NCBI GenBank assembly: GCA_009599575.1 | Contig: VWND01000075.1 | Coordinates: 744,001 to 808,000 of the forward strand | Direction: 5' to 3' | DNA length: 64,000 nucleotides | Source: Blumeriella jaapii | Lineage: Eukaryota; Ascomycota; Leotiomycetes; Helotiales; Drepanopezizaceae | Part shown: positions 1-11,978 of the stretch, piece by piece | Position numbering within the stretch: position 1 is the stretch's first letter | Layout of the letters: each line of letters starts with the position of its first letter | Position numbers and translations under genes: made by a program | The notes under the pieces: generated by a model | The model's input: only the letters and a program-made list of their open reading frames with translations | Told to the model about the DNA's origin: nothing | The model's database searches: none

Positions 1-3000
1 AGGAGAAACGGACTTGTGACCGGTAGGTGCTGTGCTGTAGGTAGCGGGGTGATTCACGGAGGGGAGGAGGGGGAGGAGGGGGAGGCGAGCTTGATACTGT
101 AGATAGAGGGAGTGGATCGAAGAGGTCTTGAGGAGGAGGAGGAGGGGGAGGAGAGGAGGGGATGCATAGAGAGACACTGTGGCGATGGATATCCATGCAT
201 GTACTGTACATCAATGTACAGTGTACTACTCTGTACTGTACGGTACATACGTAGTACACGATCAGGGATGTACGATAATGTACCGTATTTCGTGGAAAAC
301 ACGAGCATGATCACGGTCTGTGTTTTCGCCCCGATGCGAACAATCACTGTCACCACTACCGTCCGACGGAGCTGTGCCGTGTCACGGCCGGTTGGCGATA
401 GGTGCAGACAGCGATAGCCTAGAGAAAAACGTCCGAACCGAATCCTTCATTACCCAAGGTCGAATCGATGCACGATCTCAATCACGAAAGCTTTTGGCCA
501 TCTTGTTCTCCCGAGACTAAGAAGTCATCTCGGGACAGGGAACGAAAAGAGAAGGAGACCATGCGCTTCTGCGTCAACGGTCAATGTCATCTCATGCAAA
601 ACATACTACTACTTGCTTACCGGTGCTCCGGTAATCTCAAGGCCGGACTTCGATCGAGATCTCGCGTCGCTCGGTGGATTCCTTGCGACGCTCCGTCACC
701 ACACGGCCAGCGTATCTGTGCCCCGGACGCGTGGATCGAGAGGCAAGCTCGGTGGATTGTCACGGCCTGAGGGTCCCGAGAGATACGAGACAACGCCCCA
801 CGAATCGTGTGAAGAACGCGTCGTGCCGGCTCGTGCCGGCTCGTGCCTTCGCGAGCCACCATCCGCGTCAAGAGCTTTCTGCGCGAGACGAAGGACCAGA
901 CGCAAGGGCATCTGATGCGCGCCGCAGCGGCTGCCACGACTCGCAGGGCGAAGACTTTTGGGTGATGCCCAGCTCGTCCGTCCGCAAAAGCATGCCGAAG
1001 ACAGCACGAAGACAGGGCAGGTAACGACACCTCGTTACCGTTGCCGCAGGATCTGCTCGGTTTGGAACACGCGCATCGCATTGATCGTGGAAATGAGGGT
1101 CGGGAGGGTCAACATCTTCAGCCGCATCCGCAACGAAGGAATCCCTCACGCAACCGTGAACTCCCCCCCGGCGGGCGTACCTCGAGCAACGGGAGAGGAG
1201 GGGGTGGGTGCCTTCGCGCAAAGCGTCGCGCGTCGACCGCGACGCGCTCCTCCCGGTCGTCACATCACGTCACCGAAACTCTGGCCGACCTTCTCGCTCC
1301 CCGCCACTCGGTCTTGCCCCCGGTCTTGCCCCCAGAACGGACGGCCGGGCGCGAGCTGCAGACTGGGACAGACTGACTACCATGTACTGTGTATGTGCGT
1401 GACTAGGTACAGTACATACAGTACGATGTACGGTACTGTCCATTTCTTCTTGGACTCCACCCGGGACGAGCCCGCTGGGTCGGGCCCAATGGGTGGCGGG
1501 GCTGCAGGGACCAGGATTGCCGTGCGGCGGTGGAAGTATCTGTGTACATCGTCGTAGTCTGTCTGTGGATGTAGTGTAGCACAGGAGAAGTATGGGTACT
1601 GTCCGTTCAGTGTGTGTGTACCGTCCGTAGTCCGTCCACCCCGGCAGGTCAAGTCAAGCATCCCAACTGCAGTGGTGGTACCGCGGTACGAGCTGTAGGT
1701 ACAGTACAGTTCAGTACAGTGCGGTACATGCTGTACGGAGGTTGTGATCCGCCGTCGCCGAAAAGTTACATCGCCGAGTGTGATCAGAATCGGGTCAGGT
1801 CAGCAAATAGGCGAACAGACAAGAGTCATGAGAAGAGCGAGCCCGACACCGTCGTGTGGTACTGTACAGTACTGTAGCGGAGGATGCGTGGGACGAGGAC
1901 GCAGCCGTGGACCACCACGTCATCGGTGCGTGTGAAGCGTCGTATCCATCCATCGACAGTGGGTGTAGCCGTGGTAACGTGGAATCGGGGAGAGGTGGAA
2001 TGGTGGTGGTGGTGGTGGTGGTGGTGGTGGTGAGATGCTTTGACTGTGTGTGAACACAGGACTGTCCAGACATGTACAGGGGAAAGTAGGTTGTGAAGAA
2101 AAGAGAGAGAGAAACTTTGACGTCGAGCTGGCGTGGGTCGTGGGTCGTGGTGTCCCGGCCCTGGCAACTGCCCCATGTGCCTGCCGTGTCCGGTCGCGGT
2201 TGCTGTTGCTGTCCCTGTGCCTGTCCCTGTTCCTGCCGCCTGGGATCCCGGCAGGGCCCTTGCCGCGTTGGGCCTTGGCGCTGCAGTGACAGGAACGGGA
2301 AGGGTCGACCGGCGGATCGCGTTGGAGAAAGTTCGAGAGGTGGATGGGATGAAGGACGATGCGTTTCTTCGTTCGTGGATTCATTTACACAGTACACAGA
2401 CTCATTCACACATTCCATCTTTCATCCATTCATCCTCAATCCCTTGCGGACAGATGCACCGTACGCGTGGGACCTCATAAAATCGCCCTGGGCCTGCTCC
2501 TGCCTTCGCGCGGCTTCCCTTGATTCTTCCGGCCTCCCGAGTCACCACGTCACCTGCCGCAAGACAGTCTCAGCTCTGCCATCACATCACGCCTGTCGCA
2601 GAGATCTGACGGTGAGGAGCCCTTTTCGCTCTTCCACCTCGCCGCCCCCCAGGGACAAACAGTAGGAGGAGAGGAAGAAGAAGAAGAAGAAGAAGAAGCA
2701 GCAGCAGCATCAAGAACAACACCAACATTAACACCCATAACAACAAGAACAACACCGACACCAACCCCAACACCGGCATCTACACCACCGCCACCTCCAC
2801 GACGGCCGCCGCTCGCTCGCTCCTCTCGTCCCCCACGGCCAGCACACGAACACGGTGATTGCTTTTGCGCTCCCTCTGCAAGCAACGACAGCAGACGCCG
2901 CGGCCCCGACAGGCCACATCCCGGCGCTCGAATCGCGGCTCGATTGCGCTGACCCGTCGCATGGCGCGTCGACCGACGTCAGGACTCAGAAGATCAGACG

Positions 3001-3030
3001 GCCGTCGCCATAAAGGGAGGGCATCTCCGC
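1..3030. other. Low-complexity intergenic region, no gene recognised
   Basis: No open frame here has a recognisable domain or splice structure. The stretch is rich in short tracts: GAG/GGA-rich DNA near 60-170, repeated GTACTGTAC/GTACAGTAC words near 200-250, 1380-1440, 1690-1735 and 1858-1876, a (TGG)n run near 1999-2032, and a (GAA)n to (CAG)n run near 2670-2710. The open frames seen in it translate to biased Arg/Ser/Pro-rich strings, as expected of GC-rich noncoding DNA. Confidence 0.6.
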
Positions 3031-5384
3031 ATGGAGGAGGGCGCAGGGCTTCGTCGCGCGCGCCCGATGTCGCGACCGGCCAGTAGCACCAGCAGCAGCT
3101 TCACCAGGATGACGCCCAGCTCGAGCCACAGCTCGACCGCACACCGGCCGCCTCGCCTGCCCGACGGGCCCGCCACGGGCCTGTCGGGCAGTCTGCTGCA
3201 AGACCGACTGAGGGAACGCAAGGTCGAGAGCGCGAGGCAGGCGCGGCGACGGAGGAGCGTGGATTTGACGCCCCAGGGCGCCGTGCGGAGCTCGCCCATG
3301 CTGGGCTGGGAGGCGTGCGGACCGGGTGCCAGCGCGCTGTCGCCGGCGAAGGGGATGGGCATGGGCGTCAAGCAGGCCGAAGAGGTACGTCGTTCGGCCC
3401 GTCAGGAAGACGGAACGCGCGGGCGCGGGGCTAACGTGCGCGTAGCAAGCCTCCATCTTGCACAAGCAGAACTTTGATCTCAAGCTCGAGCTGTACCACC
3501 GCCGCCAACGGCAGGAGATCCTGGAGGCCAAGGTCGAAGAGCTGGAGAAGCGGGAGGAGCAGCTGCATGAGCTGAGGGACATCAACGACGAGCTGCTGGC
3601 CGAGTTGCAGCGGAGACCAGGCCGTCGAGGAGGCCGTCGAGATGATCTTCCACCTGGAGCAGAAGGTCAACAAGCTGACGGAGGACCGCGCCAACGTCAA
3701 GGCCTTCGAGGCCGACTACGAGGCCGGCTATGTCCCGCCCGCCCGGGACTTCTCGAGCTCGCCGCCGCAGTTTGACCAGGATTCGCTGCCGGTGTCGAGG
3801 CGACTCGCGCGCATGCCGTCGTTCCTGTCCGAGACGACCGAGGGCAATGAGGCCTTGAGGAGTTTGTACTTCCCATTCCACGGGCACAGCGATACGACCC
3901 TGCCACAGTTGGCCGAGGAGGAGTCGCCGCCCGGCTTAGACAGTCCCAGACTGAGCGTCTTGAGCGAGAGCTCCTTCGTCAGTGTGTATGGCAACAAGAA
4001 GGTGCCCGCCCTGTCGCTCGCGGACGAAGCGGAGCCGCGGCCACGCCCCCGCGTCTCGTCGTCCGTCGCGAAGTGGGTCGAGGCGCGACCAGCTCCGGCC
4101 GTCACGCCCGTCCGCGCCGCGTCGGCTTCGCACCGGAGCCAATTCTTGTCCATCAACGACGTCCTCGAATCGCCGCTCCAGCGGCTCGAGAAGCTCAAGC
4201 ACAGTCTGGACCAGACGCAAGCCGCGACCCGACATCTTGCGCTGACGGAGAAGAGGAGGTTCCGGGCGCACTGCCGTGTATCCACGGACCACAGCGGGTT
4301 CGAGGGGGAACCGATGCTGCCTCCCACGCCGGATACGCTCGGCACCAACACCTTGCGAAATCTGCGCGGCTCGAATGAGACCCTGTACCAGAACCACGCC
4401 ATGGACGCCTTCCCCCCCCACCCATTCCAGTCCCAGCTGTCCATCCGGCCCCGCAGCGCCGGCGAAACCATCACCAGCCGACGCGACGGCCACGGCTGGG
4501 ACACGCCGCACGACGATAGCACCGATGTGTGCAGCGTCGACAGCACCTTGAGTGGCTTCTCCGCCTCCGCCTCCTACACCCGCCGTCAGCACAGCGTGGC
4601 ACCCGATCTCTTCACCTTCGGCGGGGGAGACTGGGGCCGGACTACCGTCGGCCATCGCTCCCCTCTCGCGCGACATCCCGCTACGAGTCCCTGCGCGGGG
4701 CCAGCGTGGCCGAGCATCCCCGGAGCGACGACACGGTGGTGAAGTACAACACCAATTGCTACGACGACCTCCCCCGCTACGGCTCCTCCCCCATCGACAC
4801 CTCGACCAAGCCGGAGCTACCCGACCGCCGTTCCAGTCTCTCGGCCGTCACCAAACTGAAATGTCCCAAGCCGGTGGGACCCGAGCCCCCCGGCCACGGG
4901 ATGCCGCACGACTCCCCCGCCGGCGCGACCCCAAAGAAATCCCGCATCCCCCACCTCCGCATCTTTGGACGTGGAGATCCGGCGCCGGCCCCCAGCCCGA
5001 CTCCCGCCAGTCGCCCCCCCCACGCGCTCCGGCCGACGGGCCTTCATCAGCGTCGCGGCTCGGCGCACTATTCGAACGAGCAGCTGACCAGCGAGGAACG
5101 GGAGCAGGCGTGCGACGCCGCCGCCGATCAGGCGCTCACGAGCGCCGCCGTCGCACTACGCCGCGGAACCCGTCGCGCGGCAGCTTGGGGGCCCCGATCG
5201 CGCCGGTGGCGAGGAGGGTGCGCCTTGGGGTGGGCACGCGAAGAAGGAGAGTGTTTCTTGCAAGAGCGGCGAGGAGTCGGGAGCGGCTCCCACGAACGAG
5301 GTCGCTGGCGGTGAGGGGGAAGGGAAGTCTAGAAGGTGGTTTGGATTAGGCGTTGGACGGAACAACAGTGTCAAGAAGCTGTAG
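3031..5384 (+). CDS. Cnn_1N-domain coiled-coil protein, frame-broken as read
   Basis: The recognisable part is a centrosomin N-terminal motif 1 (Cnn_1N), which recruits gamma-tubulin complexes to microtubule-organising centres in family members. Exon 1 (3031-3384; ATG at 3031, or 3067 in frame) gives a Ser/Pro/Arg-rich head. A 61-bp intron (3385-3445, donor GTACGT, branch CTAAC) joins in phase 0 to the motif, which reads QASILHKQNFDLKLELYHRR and continues as Glu-rich coiled coil. At 3611-3620 the frame breaks: the natural continuation DQAVEEAVEMIFHLE lies in another frame, consistent with loss of one GA from a GAGA run. Two more apparent frame changes fall near 4640-4690 and 5085-5165. The C-terminus (SRRWFGLGVGRNNSVKKL, stop 5382-5384) looks genuine. 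I infer one gene with assembly indels; a real pseudogene is possible. The rest is a disordered Ser/Pro-rich region, and the start is uncertain. Confidence 0.65.
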
Positions 5385-6418
5385 GGTTGCGGAGATGGGG
5401 GAGGAGGATATGGCGTTCGTGATCCCACTGCCCATAGTGCATTGGTGGTTTTCCTCCTGTTCATTCTGGCGTTCGATGGGGTTACGGTTGGGGGGGGGTT
5501 CCATCTCTTCACTGGACGGGTTGGCTGCTTGGATTTTGGTGCTGGTGTGGTAGCAGAGCTCTTGTTAGGAATGTATGCGGGTGTTCTGTGTCTATCTCGG
5601 GGAAGCAGAAGGAGAGGAGAGGAGGAAGAAAGAGATGAGAAAGAAGACGCAGGAGGGGAAATAGAAGAAGCAATAGAAGAAGCAAGAAAAGATGCAAGAA
5701 AAGATGCAATAGAAGAAGTGATAGAAAGAAGAAGCAGAGGACATGGCCAATCGTGCCACGCGCTGCGATCCGTGCCTGGGCTACGGAACGCACGTCGTCT
5801 CCGCTGCTGCTGCTGCTGCTGGTCAGGTCGCGTTGCGTGCCGTGCCGTGCCGTGTTGGCGTTGGGAGGCGGGCGAGCGGGCGGGCAGGCGGGCGGGTTGG
5901 CTGTTTGGTTGGCTGGTTGGTGGGCTGGTGGGGGCGGGTGGGCTGGTTGGTGGGTTAGTGGGTGGGTTGGCAGGCAGGTGGAAGACGATGTGCATTTATT
6001 TATATATGTAGGTAAATGTGTATAAATATATTTATATGTGTATGTATATGTATGCATAATATATATATGTATGTATTACTGTACTAGTGTATTCGTATAT
6101 TCGTATATTCGTGTGTTAGTGTTAGTGTCTTCGCGCTGGCTGGCTGGCTGGCTGGCTAGAAGGGAGCTTACGCTTGACCTTGAGCTTACACTTGCGCTTG
6201 CGCTTGAGCTTGCGCTAGCGCTAGCGCTGGCGCTTAAGCTTACAGTACTGTACTTCTCGACGGCATTAACACCACCACTAGTTTCAGTTTTTTTATTATT
6301 GTTATCGTTATTCATTATTTTATTATTGTTATTAATATTGTTATTATTATCAGCACTGTCGATTCTAGACTAATGTGTTGTATTGTATTTTTGTATTGCT
6401 TTGTACTGTGCTGTCCTT

Positions 6419-6510
6419 GCTGTGCTTGTGTATTTGCTTGTGTATTTGCTTGTGTATGTGCTTGTGTACGTGCTTGTGTATTTGCTTGTGTATTTGCTTT
6501 TGTATTTGCT
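6419..6510. repeat. 12-bp minisatellite (TGCTTGTGTATT-like)
   Basis: About seven tandem copies of a roughly 12-bp unit with a few substitutions. It grades into looser TTGTATCTGTACTG-type repeats that run to about 6720. No coding role is apparent. Confidence 0.8.
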
Positions 6511-6734
6511 TACCTTATGTATGTGCTTATGTCTGTATAGGTAGTTGTACTTGTGTCTGTATTTGTACTTGAACGGTACTTGAACAGTACTTGCATGTAC
6601 TTACTTGTATCTATCTGTACTGTATTTGTACCTGCCTATACTTGTACTTGTATCTGTACTGTACCTGTTCTTGTACCGTACCTGTTCTTGTATCTGTACT
6701 TGAACAGTACCTGCACATACTGTCCTGTAAAAGG

Positions 6735-6770
6735 ACCCAACCCAACCCAACCCAACCCAAACCAACCCAA
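6735..6770. repeat. Short CCCAA-type tandem run
   Basis: Several consecutive CCCAA units, in the form aaCCCAACCCAACCC. This is too short, and differs from the canonical fungal TTAGGG/CCCTAA telomere unit, so it is best read as a microsatellite. Confidence 0.7.
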
Positions 6771-7200
6771 GCAAAGCAAAGCCGGCGGGTAGGAATCAGC
6801 CGAAGATGCGAAATCACAAAGGGCGAACCGTTCTCATTTTACATATTTTTTTTCTCTCCTCTGTCATCTCCTTCTTCTTCTTCCTCTTCATCATCATCTT
6901 CTATTTTCGTGTTCCTCTCCCTGAATGTCAAAGTGGTAAGTAAATAAATCCTCTGCCCCCGAGCGTTGAAATGGAAATGCGAAATCCCGCGATGCGCGCG
7001 TCACGTGCAAGTTAAGCAACCCGTTTGAATATTAAGTCCCCACCCGATGCGCTCTCTCTTTTCCCCTCCTCCCCCCCCCCTCCCTCCTTTCCATGCCCCC
7101 CCCCCCCCCTCCCCCCCATTCCGACTCCCAAGCCTGCCCCGACTGTTGCACACCACACCCCCTTGCACCCCGCTGCGGCGTGTCGCTCCGTGTTGCTTTC

Positions 7201-7477
7201 CTACAGCTGGTCCTTCGGCGGGACTTGGCACGTGCAGGTGTCGTTGGCGCAGACGGGCGTCAGGTTCCCACACTACTCGCGGTCAGCGCACGCTCGGCCT
7301 ACACCTGTACCTACGGATACCGCTCGCGGTGCGTATCGCGGGTGGGGGGGGGAAACCACGTACCACGTTCTTGCAGGTGACTTGGAGCGAGACCGCGCAT
7401 TGCCGGGTCTCGGGGAGGGCGGCGGCGGCGGCCATGGAGCCGAGTGCCGCGAGGAGGACGACGGTCGAGAAGTGCAT
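7201..7477 (-). CDS. Secreted six-cysteine, defensin/knottin-like small peptide
   Basis: Two exons on the minus strand. Exon 1 (7477-7364) encodes a signal peptide (MHFSTVVLLAALGSMAAAAA) followed by LPETRQC. The 91-bp intron (7363-7273) has donor GTACGT, a CTGAC branch site just upstream of its TAG acceptor, and joins in phase 0. Exon 2 (7272-7201) ends in CTG TAG. The product is 61 residues, about 41 after signal cleavage. Its cysteines are at 27, 35, 39, 46, 51 and 53, spacing x7, x3, x6, x4, x1. The C-x3-C plus C-x-C arrangement is the hallmark of the cysteine-stabilised alpha-beta fold of defensins and related knottins, but the third loop is short. The mature peptide is near neutral. I do not recognise a specific family. 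Gene structure is well supported; function (antimicrobial, effector or other) is unknown. Confidence 0.6.
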
Positions 7478-10109
7478 CTTTGCTCGGTTCCGGTTCCGGT
7501 TCCGGTTTTGGTTCTGCTGCTTTCCTTTTCCTTTCCTGTTCCGGTTCCTTTTCCTCTTCCTTTCCTCTTCCTCTTTCTCTTCTTTTTCCTTTTCCTTTTC
7601 CTCTTCTTTTTATTCTTCCTCTCCCTCTTCACTCGTCCTTCTCCTCTTCCTCTTCTTTCCCGGAGTTGCCTTCTTGGGACTGGCGCGTGGAGGCGAACGA
7701 GTGAATATGGACAACCTCGGGATTTTTTTTGGGGAGGAGGGGCGGGGGGCTTGTTTTCTTTCAGGCCCGGGCAAGGTTCAGAATCCGATGTGGGTGTATG
7801 CTGGATGATGGAAGGTCTCTGGCGGTATGGGTAGCAAGCAGACCGAAGATCGAGCGCCGAGCAAGCAAAGCGCAGAGGGCCGTCTATTCGAACAAGCGAG
7901 GAATGCGATCCCCCGCGCCCTTCTTATGTCTCCCGCTCCCGCATCGCTATCCTGCTGCTCCTAAAAATAATACCAAAGGGTAAGTAAGCAGCGACAGTCG
8001 CAGCCCCGGATTGGACTTATGTGAAACGGATGGTGTTCCGTTTGTTTCAATGAAAAACTCCCCCCCCCCCCCCCCCCCCCCCCCTCCTCTCTCTTTTTCC
8101 CATCCCCCTTTTTGCATAATATTGTATAGTAGATAGTAGAGAGTAGATCTCTTGGAGACCAGAGCAGGAGGAGGTGTTGCTCCGCATGGGGTTTGATGCG
8201 TATCATGTATTGGCACTGTACATACAGTACAGTACAGTACCTACCTACTATACTTCTTCCAGGGTTTCCCGGCCGAACCTTCGACGGAGATGTCTCCGGC
8301 TGCTCTCACGGTGTGCTGCACCGTGAGAAGCTCTATCTACCTACCTTCTATCTATCTATCTATCTGGCCATCAGTCCAGCCTTTTTCTCCTCTCTCTCCC
8401 TCACACACAACCCAGGCGTCGAGCCACACAGCTCGCATCTACAGTGATGTAGACGTGACGCGAGAGAGAGGAATTCCCGGCCTGTTCGTTCCTCTTGGCC
8501 CTGGCAGACGGGCGATTTCCCCGCTTCCCCCCTTTCATGCTCGCTTTTCTCGCTTGGTCTTGGTCTTGATCTTGATCGTTCTTCATCTATTGAGATTGCG
8601 GGCCCTGTTGCGGCGCGCATGAGATGGAGTAGAGTACCTATGCGTCGTCCTGGGGAGGGGGGGATGGAGATGGGGTGTATAGTAGGTATGTATATCCCTG
8701 TTGGATTTACTAGAAACTCGTACTGGAGTGTATAGTGCGGTAGAGTGCAATAGTGCAATAGAGTGCAATACAGTGCGATAAAGTGCAGTACAAACAGACA
8801 TACCCTTTTCTCTACCGTGCTGTATGTACAGCACAGTATTGTACCAATGCTCTGGTCACCAAGGCCGTCGACGCGGTCACAACTTACCGGACTGCACACA
8901 GCAGAAGGGTTCTCGCCCGCCCACACAGCGCAAAGCGTTACATTCACTGGCAGAGTTGAGACGGCTTGTTCTACGTGCGACGACCGACTGCTTCGGCAAC
9001 GCCGCCCTCTTCTCAACGCCCGCGGACACGCGCTGTGCGTCTTACACGGGAGACATCCACTGCAATCAATCTATCGATCAAGCGAGGAAGTCGAGTGTTC
9101 TATCTGCGCTATCGGACTCTATGCTTTACCGCCGGCCAGCCATGGGTGGTATGTATAGATCCCCGGCTAGACAACCGCGGCACACAAAGAGGTGGTGCTG
9201 CCGTGTTGGTGGTTCACGGGGGGTTTGACCAAGATGTTGGCATGTCTCAAAGAGAGAGAGGCTTTTCCGACGGGGGGAGCGCACACCACCGGCGGCTTGT
9301 CTGTCTGGCGCCTCGGCCGTCGAAAGTCAAAGGCGGGGGTCGTGCCCACATCAACGGGTTGGGTAGTGTACAGTACTGTAGGTTCTGTCAACGTGGAAGA
9401 TGGGACGACGTCCGTGAAGCTTTGGCACACCGGGGTCCAGACGGGGGATCTCTCGTCGCATCGACAGGCGCTGCGCGAGGAGTGAGTGAATGAGGGAGGG
9501 CTGAGGTGCCGACGGACTCAGTGTGTACATTCGGCAAGTCCGTAAGCGAGACCTGGGTGGTTTGATGGCACGTTGAGCTTTCCAAGGAGAGGGATGACCT
9601 GGTCCCTGGTGCTTCTCTCATGCTCGGCGCAGGGCGAGAGATCTGCTTCGGAGGCCGACTTTGGCTGTGTCGAAGAGATGTTGTGTGGCCGGGGAATCAA
9701 TCGGACGCCTCTGGTTGAACGGAGAGTAGCGTTGCATGTCCGATGTACAGTGTTGGACTGTACCATAGAAGCGGTCGTGTCCACGGTGCTCACCCGTCTC
9801 ACCCAGGAGCACTGTGAACCGGCGCCTCGAGAATGGGCTGAAGATGCGATGCCATGCGATGCGATGTGCTTGAGGGACCAGACCTGTGGTTGCGAGACCG
9901 TAGCCCGTCTTCTGCCCCGCTAGAATCTCGAACCCCGCCAGGATCCGCGTCAACGGCCACTCTCCTCGTCTCCCTTTTTTCTCCCTCCGCGCCCAGCTCA
10001 GCTCGACCGCAATCATCTCGCGCCGTCCACGTCCACCACCTGCAATCGCCAATTATCAATTGCCCATAACCAATAACCCATTATCACGTCCCCAAGCTCA
10101 AGTCCCAAA
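7478..10109. other. Intergenic region with pyrimidine tracts
   Basis: No gene is recognised. It contains a (TTCCGG)n to polypyrimidine tract (7480-7660), a 25-base C run (8060-8084), a short TCTA run (8345-8365) and dispersed GTACAGTAC-like words (8215-8240, 8810-8840, 9366-9382, 9745-9765). Open frames of up to about 220 codons here show no domain and overlap one another on both strands. Confidence 0.55.
8060..8084. repeat. Homopolymer run of 25 C
   Basis: An uninterrupted C run between AAAAACT and TCCTCTCT. Its true length is hard to fix by sequencing. Confidence 0.9.
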
Positions 10110-11488
10110 ATGGCTCCGCGACCCTTCCCCAGCAAGAAATGCGGTACGGTGGTTCATCTCCCCTGATCGTCGCTCGCACTCGCATCTCCCCCCCCTCCTC
10201 CCCCCCCCCCCGCCGTGCCTCCTCGTCGATTCATGTACAGGACCTCCTTACCTCTGCTAATCTGCGATTCTGCAATAGGCGTCCTGGGCTGCACCGGCTC
10301 CGTCGGCCAGCGCTTCATCCTCCTCCTCGCGCAGCACCCGCACTTCGTCCTCCATGCCGTCGGCGCCTCCTCGCGCTCGGCGGGCAAGAGGTACAAGGAT
10401 GTCGTCAAGTGGAAGCAGGCGTCCCCCATCAGCAAGGACGTCGGCGAGCTGGTGGTCAAGGAGTGCAAGGCCAGCGAGTTTGCGGATTGCGATGTGGTCT
10501 TCAGCGGTCTGGACGCCGACGTGGCTGGCGACATTGGTAAGTTCCCCGTCCCTGCTTCTCCCCCCACCTGGCAGTCGTGCACCTGGCAGAGGAGAGCAGA
10601 CGTTGCTGATGCCGACCCCCGCTCGCAGAGATGGAATTCCTCAAAGCCGAACTCGCCGTCTTCTCCAACGCGAAGAACTACCGCCGCGACCCTCTCGTCC
10701 CTCTCGTCGTGCCCACCGTCAACCTCCCCCATCTCGATGTCATCCCCCACCAGCGCGCGCACCACGGTCTCAAGAAGGGTTTCCTGGTCTGCAACTCGAA
10801 CTGCGCCGTCATCGGCATCGTGATCCCGTTCGCGGCCTTGCAGAAGGAGTTCGGACCGGTGGACCAAGTCAGCGTCGTGACGATGCAGGCCGTGTCCGGC
10901 GCGGGTTACCCCGGCGTCAGCTCCATGGACATCCTCGACAACGTCGTCCCCTTCATCTCGGGCGAGGAGGACAAGCTCGAGACCGAGGCGCAGAAGATCC
11001 TGGGCAAGGTGAACGCCGAGGTCACGGGGTTCAACGACCAATCGGACCTGAAGGTCTCGGCCGCGTGCAACCGGGTTGCTGTCCTCGACGGCCACATGGC
11101 GTGCGTGTCGCTGCGCTTCAAGAACCGTGACGCGCCCCGGCCGACGGCGGATCAGGCCAGGAAGGCGCTGAGTGGGTATGTGAGCGAGGCAACGACGCTG
11201 GGATGCCCGTCTGCGCCGGAGCCGGCGATCGCGGTGATGGCGGAGCCGGATCGGCCACAGCCGCGCCTGGACCGCAATACGCAGAACGGCTACACGGTCA
11301 GCGTGGGACGGGTTCGGGAGGACGAGAGTGGCATCTTTGATCTGAAGTTTGTGGCGTTGAGTCACAACAGTACGTTTCTTCCTCGTCGAGCATTGGAGTG
11401 TGGCTGCTAACTCGTGGCAGCCGTTATTGGTGCTGCGGGATCGTCGATACTGAACGCCGAGGCGGCGGTGCTCAAGGGTTACATCTGA
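10110..11488 (+). CDS. HOM2: Aspartate-semialdehyde dehydrogenase
   Basis: NADPH-dependent reduction of aspartyl-4-phosphate to aspartate semialdehyde, the branch toward homoserine, threonine and methionine; expected in the cytosol. Four exons: 10110-10143, 10279-10536, 10629-11369 and 11421-11488, all introns GT..AG with codons that rejoin cleanly, giving 366 residues, the usual fungal length. The Rossmann start reads [13 protein letters not shown]. The active-site cysteine lies in [21 protein letters not shown] and the C-terminal [19 protein letters not shown] are also family signatures. The ATG follows a CCAAA context and is the only start upstream of the first splice. The frame is intact throughout, unlike several other genes in this window. 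Confidence 0.95.
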
Positions 11489-11978
11489 TTCCTTCCTTTT
11501 CCAAACCGAGCCCGAGCTTCAAGAACACGGGAGGGCGTAGGAGGATGAGTGTAAATGTCTGCACATGGTGAAATGCGTGATCTGGGATTTTTACCGTACC
11601 GTCTGTTGTCCGACGGAAAGCAAAAAGATCTTGAGACTAGTAACCAGCGGCGTCAAACGCACATCACAAGCCTTAGCTCGAAGCGGGAAATACAAGAAGC
11701 GACTGGCCCAGGTGAGTACGAGCCTACTTCATCGATTCGGTCGCGCGGGAGATAACTCGAGGGAAGATACCTACCAAATTCATGTGCCTCTTTACTTTAC
11801 CGTAGGGAGTTTAGTAAAGATTGAAGCTCAAAGCTCTCGCGTTTGATTGGTAGTGGGTGAAATGACAATGAGAAGCAGACGGACCTGGCGTTAGAGATGG
11901 TGGCTCGCTCATGCTGTTTACATCTAGGACGCAAGGGGCTGAACTCTATATGTACTCCAAAGTGACAGCGAACCAGAT
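11489..11978. other. Convergent 3' intergenic region
   Basis: This lies between the stops of the HOM2 gene (plus) and the aldolase gene (minus), so it should hold the two 3' ends. No other feature is seen. Confidence 0.6.

Larger units (their letters stand above)
5385..7200. other. Repeat-rich intergenic region
   Basis: No gene is recognised. The stretch holds a purine-rich tract (5600-5740), GGC/GGTT-rich tracts (5870-5985), a GGCT run (6135-6157), a degenerate GCTTGC/GCTAGC tract (6180-6240), a 12-bp minisatellite (6419-6510), many TGTACTGTAC-like words (6570-6720) and a CCCAA run (6735-6770). A C/T-rich segment with C runs up to about ten bases follows at 7065-7130. Confidence 0.6.

Noticed and set aside
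1795..2418. Minus-strand open frame of 207 codons near the left end
   Set aside because: His/Thr runs come from a TGG microsatellite, and the rest is biased GC-rich sequence without a domain.
6735..6770. Telomere-like CCCAA repeats
   Set aside because: Only a few copies, the unit is not TTAGGG, and genes lie on both sides.
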